NCBI GenBank assembly: GCA_001771735.1
Contig: MEUM01000078.1
Coordinates: forward strand, 1-5,187
DNA length: 5,187 nucleotides
Reading direction: 5' to 3'
Origin: Caldifarciminota bacterium RBG_13_43_14
GTDB taxonomy: Bacteria > Hydrothermota > Tepidihabitantia > SM23-42
The position numbers and the translations under genes were made by a program. A model generated the notes under the pieces. It made no database searches and was not told the DNA's origin. It saw nothing but the letters and a program-made list of their open reading frames with translations. Below are positions 1 through 5,187 of the stretch, piece after piece; the first letter of the stretch is position 1; every line of letters begins with the position of its first letter.

Positions 1-1189
1 GATCCGACAATGCTGCCTCGCCCAGGATTACCGACAATTCAGCTGCCTCTTTACCGCGCGCATAACACGCAATCAATTGATTAAACGAATCAGCATGATC
101 TTCCCTTGTTTTACCTTTGCCAATGCCCTTATCCTTTAAACGCGACAATGACTGCTGAACATCGATCGGTGGCGATATCTTTTTACGGTACAATGATCTT
201 GAAAGTATCACCTGACCCTCGGTAATATACCCGGTAAGATCCGGGATCGGGTGGGTCTTATCGTCTTCAGGCATGGAAAGTATCGGGATCAGGGTTATCG
301 AACCTTTTTTATCTTTTATCCTTCCGGAACGCTCATAAACGCTGGCAAGGTCAGTATACAGATAGCCCGGATAACCACGACGCCCCGGTATTTCCTTACG
401 GGCAGCCGATATTTCACGTAAGGCCTCGGCATAATTGGTCATATCAGAAAGTACGACCAGAATATGCAATCCTTTAGTAAAAGCAAGAAATTCCGCGACC
501 GTGAAGGCGACGCGCGGGGTTGAAACTCTTTCGATCGCCGGATCATCAGCCAGGTTCAAGAACAGCACCACCCTTTCCAGTGCGCCCGACCTGGTAAAAT
601 CCTGAATGAAAAAGTTCGCTTCTTCAAAGGTTATGCCCATCGCGCCGAAAACAACGGCAAATTCCTGTTCCTTGCCAAGAACTTTTGACTGGCGGACGAT
701 CTGGGCAGCGACCCGGTTATGGGGCAAACCCGAACCAGAGAATATCGGCAGCTTCTGTCCGCGCACCAGTGTATTAATACCATCGATCGATGATATACCG
801 GTTTGAATAAATTCATTCGGATAGTCACGGGCAGTGGGATTAATCGGCGCGCCGTTAATATCGAGCATGGCTTCTGGTATTATTTCCGGTCCGCCATCTT
901 TTGGACGTCCCAAACCATCGAAAACCCTGCCCAGCATATCGCTGGAAACGCCAATATGCATGGTGCGACCGAGAAAGCGCACCCGGCAATTAGCGACATC
1001 AATACCGCTCGATCCTTCAAAGATCTGCACCAAAGCCTTGTCCTGATCAACCTCTAGAACACGACCTCGTTTTTTCTCACCGCTGGAAGTATAAATCTCG
1101 ACCAGCTCCTCGTATTTTGCACCCTCAACCCCCTCAACCAGCAAAAGAGGTCCGGCAACTTCGCGGATACTGCTATATTCCTTTATCAT
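1..1189 (-). CDS. atpB: V/A-type ATPase subunit B (non-catalytic), C-terminus cut by window edge
   Basis: This is the non-catalytic subunit that alternates with A in the A3B3 head of the cytoplasmic V1/A1 sector. I translated the frame by hand: 396 residues are visible with no stop before the left edge, against about 460 in the family, so roughly the last 60-70 residues are missing. The N-terminal beta-barrel covers about residues 5-75. The nucleotide-binding fold follows, with SGSGLPHN at 151-158 in place of a true Walker A; this degenerate form is characteristic of B subunits. SDMTNYAEALREIS lies at 248-261, ERSGRI at 286-291, and SLSRLKDKG at 347-355, where Arg350 is the likely arginine finger reaching into the A-subunit active site. 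The ATG (1187-1189) overlaps the TGA of subunit A in an ATGA and has a strong ribosome site 4 bases upstream, so the two genes are probably translationally coupled. Subunit D would be expected next, beyond the left edge. The symbol follows V/A-type naming, not F-type. Confidence 0.97.
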   Translation of the reverse strand, partial: MIKEYSSIREVAGPLLLVEGVEGAKYEELVEIYTSSGEKKRGRVLEVDQDKALVQIFEGSSGIDVANCRVRFLGRTMHIGVSSDMLGRVFDGLGRPKDGGPEIIPEAMLDINGAPINPTARDYPNEFIQTGISSIDGINTLVRGQKLPIFSGSGLPHNRVAAQIVRQSKVLGKEQEFAVVFGAMGITFEEANFFIQDFTRSGALERVVLFLNLADDPAIERVSTPRVAFTVAEFLAFTKGLHILVVLSDMTNYAEALREISAARKEIPGRRGYPGYLYTDLASVYERSGRIKDKKGSITLIPILSMPEDDKTHPIPDLTGYITEGQVILSRSLYRKKISPPIDVQQSLSRLKDKGIGKGKTREDHADSFNQLIACYARGKEAAELSVILGEAALSD

Positions 1190-2991
1190 TTGCCCTCCTT
1201 CACCTCAGCTGGTATGGCCTTTTCTTCCTTCACTTTTAGTTCATGTATCAATTTGCTGAATGCATCGTCAAGTTCTTTGCTTATTTCATCGATTTTATTT
1301 ATTTCATTTTCAGGTAAATAACGCATACGCGATATTCTTTCCCTTACCGGCATTTGAATAATAATCGAAAAATCCACACCACGATCCAGCGCCTCGCGGG
1401 CACGCTCGTAATACCGGAGGCAAATAGCAATCATTTTATACTGCTTGGCCAGTGATGAATAAGTATCGATCTCATGAAAAGCATTTTGATGCAAGAAATC
1501 CTCGCGTATCGACCGCGCGCCTTCCAGGATCAACCGGTCTTCAGGTGACAAAGCATCGACACCGATCAAACGGACTATTTCCTGAAGTTCGGACTCCTGT
1601 TCCAGTAGACGCATCGCTTCTTTTGATAATTCAACATAGTCCTTGGCAGTCTGCCGGTTCATATCTTCGCTGACCTCATCCTTATAAAGCGAATAGGAAT
1701 TAAGCCAGGATATTGCCGGAAAATGCCGTTGATAAGCCAATCGGTCCTCAAGGCCCCAAAAAACTTTTACCACCCGTAGCGTAGCCTGAACTACCGGGTC
1801 AGAAAGATCACCGCCCGGAGGAGAAACTGCTCCAATAACGCTTAATGCACCTTCCCTTTCTGGTCTGCCCATGGCTTTTATACGACCGGCCCTTTCATAA
1901 AAAGAACTGATCTTTGAGCTTAAATATGCCGGATATCCTTCTTCGCCCGGCATTTCTTCAAGGCGTCCAGATATTTCACGCATCGCTTCAGCCCAGCGCG
2001 AAGTTGAATCGGCCATTACCGCTACCGAATAACCCATATCGCGGAAATATTCTGCAATCGTGATACCGGTATACACTGATGCCTCGCGGGCCGCGACCGG
2101 CATATTCGAAGTGTTGGCGATAAGCACGGTCCGGCGCATTAATGGTTCGCCGGAACGAGGATCCTTGAGTTCCGGGAATTCCATGAGCACATCGGTCATC
2201 TCATTACCCCGCTCTCCGCATCCAATATATACAATGATCTCGGCGTCGGCCCATTTTGCCAGCTGATGCTGAATAACTGTTTTCCCCGAACCAAACGGTC
2301 CCGGACAGCAGGCAGTTCCGCCTTTGGCGATCGGGAAAAAAGTATCCACCACACGCTGACCGGTCGTGAGCAGCACGGTCGGCGCTAATCTTTCCTTGTA
2401 AGGTCTAGGTTGACGCACGGGCCAGCGCTGCAGCATGGTGATGTCGACCGTACCGTTATCGGTTTCAAGCTCGCCGATCTTATCGGTGATCAAATACTCC
2501 CCTTCTTTCAAGCTTTTAATTTTACCATGAACACCGGGCGGTATCATAATTTTATGCAAAACCAGAACTGTTTCGCGCACCTCACCGATTATATCGCCCG
2601 GACCCACTTCATCGCTTTTTTTTATGATTGGTAAAAAATGCCATTTTTTATCCCGCTCCAGCGCCGGTACTTCGATACCGCGGCTGATATTATCGCCGGT
2701 TTTTTCCCTGATAATATCAAGCGGTCTTTGAATACCATCGAATATCGATTCAATAAGACCCGGACCCAGTTCGACAAAAAGCGGCTGATCGGTCATGAAT
2801 ATCGGGTCGCCTGGACCAATACCTGATGTATCTTCATAAACCTGTATCGATGCTGAATCACCGGACAACCCTATAATCTCACCGACCAGTCGTTCATCGC
2901 TTACCCGCACCACATCATACATCTTACTTCCTGTCATCCCGCGCGCTACAACCAGCGGTCCGGAAACTTTTGTAATTTCGCCTTTTCTCAT
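1186..2991 (-). CDS. atpA: V/A-type ATPase subunit A (catalytic)
   Basis: This is the catalytic subunit of the V1/A1 head; it hydrolyses or synthesises ATP at the A/B interfaces. The 601 residues match the family length (about 580-620). Domains in order: N-terminal beta-barrel (about 1-70); the A-specific bulge or non-homologous region (about 110-190), which distinguishes A from B and from F-type beta; the nucleotide-binding domain; and a C-terminal helical domain (about 430-590). Visible motifs are Walker A GPFGSGKT at 231-238 (Lys237, Thr238), GCGERGNE at 257-264 with catalytic Glu260, and the Walker B strand with ADSTSRWAEA at 327-336. All are intact, so the protein should be active. Two adjacent cysteines (228-229) sit just before the P-loop. 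The ATG overlaps the stop of subunit F (ATGA), and the TGA overlaps the start of subunit B. The C-terminal tail is rich in Lys and Glu and probably disordered. Confidence 0.98.
   Translation of the reverse strand: MRKGEITKVSGPLVVARGMTGSKMYDVVRVSDERLVGEIIGLSGDSASIQVYEDTSGIGPGDPIFMTDQPLFVELGPGLIESIFDGIQRPLDIIREKTGDNISRGIEVPALERDKKWHFLPIIKKSDEVGPGDIIGEVRETVLVLHKIMIPPGVHGKIKSLKEGEYLITDKIGELETDNGTVDITMLQRWPVRQPRPYKERLAPTVLLTTGQRVVDTFFPIAKGGTACCPGPFGSGKTVIQHQLAKWADAEIIVYIGCGERGNEMTDVLMEFPELKDPRSGEPLMRRTVLIANTSNMPVAAREASVYTGITIAEYFRDMGYSVAVMADSTSRWAEAMREISGRLEEMPGEEGYPAYLSSKISSFYERAGRIKAMGRPEREGALSVIGAVSPPGGDLSDPVVQATLRVVKVFWGLEDRLAYQRHFPAISWLNSYSLYKDEVSEDMNRQTAKDYVELSKEAMRLLEQESELQEIVRLIGVDALSPEDRLILEGARSIREDFLHQNAFHEIDTYSSLAKQYKMIAICLRYYERAREALDRGVDFSIIIQMPVRERISRMRYLPENEINKIDEISKELDDAFSKLIHELKVKEEKAIPAEVKEGK
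1194..1200 (-). promoter_or_regulatory. Ribosome binding site for subunit B
   Basis: On the minus strand this reads AAGGAGG followed by a 4-base spacer and ATG. It lies inside the last codons of subunit A. It fixes the B start at 1189 and supports independent or coupled re-initiation at the A/B junction, where equal amounts of the two proteins are needed. The spacer is slightly short. Confidence 0.85.
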
Positions 2992-3311
2992 TTATCCTCC
3001 ACAAAGACATCGGCACCAACCGCTTTTTTAATAACCCCGCGTATCCGCTCAACTGCCAATTGTGTTTTCCCCCGGCCAGTAGGCACCGGGATCAAACATG
3101 GAACGGTTTGACTCCGATATTGTATTAGTATATCATTAAGTTCTTCAATATAATTTTCAGTGAAAAAAATTATTTTATAACCCTCACTGATCAAATCCTC
3201 CATGACTTTCTTGCTTTCACCTTTCTGGGTATATACAACCCGCGCACCAGTTGCAAGAAATGGCATGATCGTCTCCCGATCACCAATGATTGCAATTGCT
3301 TTACCAGACAT
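2988..3311 (-). CDS. atpF: V/A-type ATPase subunit F (central stalk)
   Basis: A small Rossmann-like subunit that binds subunit D in the rotating central shaft and can modulate ATP hydrolysis. Its 107 residues match the family length (about 100-110). IGDRET at 9-14 is the classic N-terminal signature. ISEGYKIIFFTENYI (41-55) is the central strand/helix region. PCLIPVP (71-77) is the conserved loop, followed by a C-terminal helix AVERIRGVIKKAVGAD (86-101), which in this family packs against D and the A3B3 head. It overlaps the upstream C gene by 11 bases and the downstream A gene by 4, placing it in the usual C-F-A-B order. The symbol follows V/A naming and is unrelated to F-type atpF (subunit b). 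Confidence 0.95.
   Translation of the reverse strand: MSGKAIAIIGDRETIMPFLATGARVVYTQKGESKKVMEDLISEGYKIIFFTENYIEELNDILIQYRSQTVPCLIPVPTGRGKTQLAVERIRGVIKKAVGADVFVEDK
2996..3000 (-). promoter_or_regulatory. Ribosome binding site for subunit A
   Basis: GGAGG on the minus strand, 4 bases before the ATG at 2991, lies within the last codons of subunit F. It supports the chosen start, as does the N-terminus, which begins directly with the beta-barrel segment GEITKVSGPLVVA typical of the family. Confidence 0.8.
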
Positions 3312-4215
3312 CAGAAATACTCTCCTTTAACTGATCGATCGGTACTTCATTTATTTTACCCCAATATACCTGGCGCAATTTTTTCATCTCACTCATTTTC
3401 ATTTGATAATAACCGAATAGCGGTTCAACACCAAAAGTTAAAAACCGGGCCTGACGCAGGAATTCAAGCCGGCGCTCCTCGCACAACCGCTCTAATCTCA
3501 AAAAAGAATAATTTTGCTCAATAAATAATCCGCCTTTTTCAATCAAAAAAAGATAGGGTGTAGTGAAAAATACCTTGCCCAGAACATCCAGCGGCGCCGA
3601 CAGATTCTCGGCGAACATCTTATATTCAATTCTGCCGTATGATATAAAAACTTGCTCAAATATGTCCCGGCTGTTCTCAAAATTGCGCGCGCGGAAAAAA
3701 CTCCGTATATTTTCCAGATCGAAATTAAGCTGGTAAAACATCATAAAAAACGGTGCAAATGAGGCCTTCTGCAATAGATAATGGCATAATATCTTATCAA
3801 AACTTGTAGAAAGTATAAAAGGATCCTTATCTGAAGCATAACGCTCGACCAGGGATGCGATCTCGGGCCAGGACTCGACCTCGCTCCCCGGATTTTCATA
3901 TAGTAGTTCTGCTGATCCGTTCTTTATCTTGACCTTCAGGTTATGCACCTGTTCAGGCCAATCGATCAATTGCCTGACCTCATTATGAAAGCAATATTTG
4001 TTGAAAAATTCTCGAACTTTCCTTTCCTCAACGGCGATCGATCTCAACAGATCACGGTCAGCTGCGTATGGCGTATCCGCCAGTATCACGCTGAAACTTT
4101 CGAGTCCGGCACTCATCAAACGATCAAACTGGCTGCGATTGAGCAAGCGGGCTTCCCGGGCACGGATAATGCCGTTAGCAAACGCATACCTCGTATCTTC
4201 AGTTCCGGCTATCAT
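3301..4215 (-). CDS. atpC: V/A-type ATPase subunit C (AC39/V0D family)
   Basis: This subunit is the funnel-shaped socket joining the D/F central shaft to the membrane c-ring; in eukaryotes it is V-ATPase subunit d. The protein is all helical, soluble and 304 residues, somewhat short against the usual 320-350. Family features seen are the N-terminal segment YAFANGIIRAREARLL (10-25), FDKILCHYLL (139-148), DLENIRSFFRAR (166-177, the counterpart of the conserved DLxNIxxxxR motif), and the C-terminal block FGVEPLFGYY...EMKKLRQVYWGKINEVP (261-292). The start is well bounded: an in-frame TGA lies at 4249-4251 and no ATG, GTG or TTG occurs between it and the ATG at 4215. No Shine-Dalgarno is visible before this ATG, unlike F, A, B and the small gene upstream. 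It overlaps that gene's stop in an ATGA, so translation probably depends on coupling. Sequence conservation in this family is low, but these motifs and the position before F make the call secure. The symbol follows V/A naming. Confidence 0.92.
   Translation of the reverse strand: MIAGTEDTRYAFANGIIRAREARLLNRSQFDRLMSAGLESFSVILADTPYAADRDLLRSIAVEERKVREFFNKYCFHNEVRQLIDWPEQVHNLKVKIKNGSAELLYENPGSEVESWPEIASLVERYASDKDPFILSTSFDKILCHYLLQKASFAPFFMMFYQLNFDLENIRSFFRARNFENSRDIFEQVFISYGRIEYKMFAENLSAPLDVLGKVFFTTPYLFLIEKGGLFIEQNYSFLRLERLCEERRLEFLRQARFLTFGVEPLFGYYQMKMSEMKKLRQVYWGKINEVPIDQLKESISDVW
3321..3328 (-). promoter_or_regulatory. Ribosome binding site for subunit F
   Basis: AAAGGAGA on the minus strand, 9 bases before the ATG at 3311, lies inside the 3' end of the C gene. 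It is well placed and fixes the start of F even though the two genes overlap by 11 bases. Confidence 0.8.
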
Positions 4216-4487
4216 TTTGACATTGATGTTTTCATGATCTGGCCTTTTTCATCAAGGGTTACGATCAGTATCCGTTCGAGTTTTGCGCGATCCCTGGTAT
4301 ATACTTTTTTCTTAAATTTGAGCCGCGTGATCTTTTTAACGGCCTTGGGCGCACCGATTGACAGTTTACGATAAATGCTGGTTTGCGGTGTTATTATCTG
4401 GTCGGTAATCAAAGGCTTAACATCCTTGAATTCAGAGAAATTCTTGTATATCTGCTTAATGATCTTACTGATTTTGTTTTTTTCCAT
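4212..4487 (-). CDS. Small basic protein of unknown function in the ATPase operon
   Basis: I do not recognise this family. The start is best placed at the ATG at 4485-4487, giving 91 residues, because AGGAG lies 8 bases upstream. A TTG two codons earlier (4491-4493) would sit only 2 bases from that site. The protein is strongly basic: about 24 Lys/Arg against 8 Asp/Glu, with a cluster LKFKKKVYTRDRAKLER near residues 56-70. The C-terminal third (ERILIVTLDEKGQIMK) looks like a beta hairpin with a DEKG turn. There is no signal peptide, no membrane segment and no cysteine. It occupies the place usually held by subunit E, but it is half the length of E, lacks E's long N-terminal helix, and contains several Pro/Gly residues, so neither E nor the coiled-coil G/H stalk subunit fits well. 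It ends in an ATGA overlap with subunit C and begins 17 bases after the peptidase gene. A role tied to the ATPase is inference from position only. Confidence 0.75.
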   Translation of the reverse strand: MEKNKISKIIKQIYKNFSEFKDVKPLITDQIITPQTSIYRKLSIGAPKAVKKITRLKFKKKVYTRDRAKLERILIVTLDEKGQIMKTSMSK

Positions 4488-4495
4488 TGCCAACG

Positions 4496-4500
4496 CTCCT
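4496..4500 (-). promoter_or_regulatory. Ribosome binding site that decides the small-gene start
   Basis: AGGAG on the minus strand lies in the 17-base gap after the peptidase stop. Its distance is 8 bases to the ATG at 4487 but only 2 bases to the alternative TTG at 4493, so it selects the ATG. Confidence 0.75.
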
Positions 4501-4504
4501 GATT

Positions 4505-5187
4505 TTAGGCTGGTTTTTTGATACGATAAACAGCATCTCCGTACAATACGAATTGCAGAAGTGTTTTCTGATCATCATCGTCAAGAAAACCATTTATCCT
4601 TAATGTCTTTCGGGCAAAATCGACCTTTGCATTTTTCAAGGCTTCGCCCGTGGTCAATCCCTGATTTGTGTATTCAAAGAAGTATTTTGCCAGCAGATCA
4701 GCTTCACTTGAAGGCGGTTCGGCTGGTCCATAAGCGATCGTAGTTGAACCGCAGAAAGCCCCGAGCTTTTCCTGGTCAAGAAAATGCAGGCAGAGTGCAT
4801 TAGAGCTGGTTTTCTTCAAAATATTAGCGCCATAACATGCCTCGCTCATCACTATACTGCTTGCCTTTTCAACATTGTCAATGCTCAATGCTATCGGATA
4901 ATCATTATTATCCTGCCCATACCAATTGCTCGACACTTTACTGCCATGCACATTAAAATAAAGATATTTCTTGTTGCTCAGCCATTTTTTGTCGAAATTA
5001 TCCGCGGTTACCGGCGGTGAGACTTTTAATTTCTTTACATCACCGATCAACTGGAAGACATCAGCCGATGCCTTTTTCCACACCTTGGCAGTCATGCCAA
5101 AGCTCGTATTTGAATCAACCGCTGGTTTTGACAATTGACCGATCACAAACCCGGCGCTTTTATTATCCGGAATGCGGCTGCAGCTGC
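4505..5187 (-). CDS. Clan-CD (C25/caspase-like) cysteine peptidase, C-terminal part; N-terminus beyond window
   Basis: The last 226 residues of a larger protein are visible, and the frame is open through the right edge. A GTG at 5144-5146 is the first possible start codon, but it has no ribosome site and coding sequence continues upstream of it, so it is not taken as the start. The clan-CD dyad is clear: a beta strand ending in YLYFNVHG gives the catalytic His (codon 4946-4948), and 37 residues later a second strand, IVMSEACYGA, gives the catalytic Cys (codon 4835-4837). Next come GAFCGSTTIAYGP, then FFEYTNQGLTTGEALKNAK, the recurring C25/CHAT-type pattern of a final helix pair, and LLQFVLYGDAVYRI, which resembles the terminal 'GDP' strand of C25 peptidases. 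The protein stops right after this strand, with no C-terminal immunoglobulin-like or sorting domain of the kind seen in secreted gingipains. C25 and CHAT cannot be separated firmly here. Substrate specificity and location are unknown. It lies only 17 bases before the small basic gene and appears co-transcribed with the ATPase. Confidence 0.82.
   Translation of the reverse strand, partial: SCSRIPDNKSAGFVIGQLSKPAVDSNTSFGMTAKVWKKASADVFQLIGDVKKLKVSPPVTADNFDKKWLSNKKYLYFNVHGSKVSSNWYGQDNNDYPIALSIDNVEKASSIVMSEACYGANILKKTSSNALCLHFLDQEKLGAFCGSTTIAYGPAEPPSSEADLLAKYFFEYTNQGLTTGEALKNAKVDFARKTLRINGFLDDDDQKTLLQFVLYGDAVYRIKKPA

Noticed and set aside
1..5. Window begins with GATCC, reminiscent of a BamHI/Sau3AI cut end
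   Set aside because: Five bases occur by chance; the subunit B frame simply continues past the edge and nothing shows a cloning junction.
606..1057. Several plus- and minus-strand open frames of 65-84 residues in this region
   Set aside because: The stretch is fully covered by the subunit B frame, which has no start-to-stop entry only because it leaves the window. The others are out-of-frame shadows.
2988..3100. GRGKT in subunit F as a possible P-loop
   Set aside because: The spacing of a Walker A (GxxxxGKT) is not met, since Val rather than Gly occupies the first position, and the surrounding sequence matches the conserved F-subunit loop, which does not bind nucleotide.
3943..4374. Plus-strand open frame of 143 residues
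   Set aside because: It lies opposite the well-supported subunit C and small basic genes, has no recognisable motif, and is explained as a shadow of the minus-strand codons.
4212..4493. Small basic protein as a truncated subunit E or a G/H stalk subunit
   Set aside because: It lacks the long uninterrupted charged helix or coiled-coil heptads expected, contains Pro and Gly in the middle, and is far more basic than those subunits.
5144..5146. GTG as the start of the peptidase
   Set aside because: No Shine-Dalgarno precedes it and the frame stays open for all 13 codons to the window edge; the N-terminal half of a clan-CD domain would also be missing.

Overview
The window reads as one uninterrupted minus-strand operon from a bacterium that carries a V/A-type (rotary, archaeal-style) ATPase. 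In transcription order (right to left) it holds: the C-terminal part of a clan-CD (C25/caspase-like) cysteine peptidase, a small basic protein of unknown function, then V/A-ATPase subunits C (AC39/V0D family), F, A and B. Subunit B runs off the left edge at residue 396. The peptidase runs off the right edge at its N-terminal side.

The genes are very tightly packed. The peptidase stop and the small-protein start are 17 bases apart. Small protein/C, F/A and A/B each share a 4-base ATGA stop/start overlap, and C/F overlap by 11 bases. There is no gene-free stretch longer than 17 bases, and I see no promoter, terminator, RNA gene, repeat array, mobile element or CRISPR. Any promoter for the operon must lie beyond the right edge or inside the peptidase gene.

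The four ATPase genes follow the C-F-A-B order of many archaeal and bacterial V/A-ATPase operons, in which D usually follows B. A is the catalytic subunit: P-loop GPFGSGKT and the catalytic Glu in GCGERGNE are intact. B is the non-catalytic partner: SGSGLPHN replaces the P-loop and the SLSRLKDKG arginine-finger segment is present. F is the central-stalk subunit. C is the socket between the central stalk and the membrane ring. Membrane subunits I and K and peripheral-stalk E/G(H) are not seen. The slot before C, where E is usual, is taken by the unrecognised basic protein, preceded by the peptidase. It therefore cannot be told from this window whether the enzyme makes or burns ATP, or whether it moves H+ or Na+.

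Taxon: the ATPase subunits are of the type shared by archaea and many bacteria. Moderate GC, strong Shine-Dalgarno sites, and a C25-like peptidase next to a V/A-ATPase are compatible with an uncultivated bacterial lineage (for example an FCB-related or WOR-3-like candidate phylum). That is a guess, not a sequence-supported assignment.
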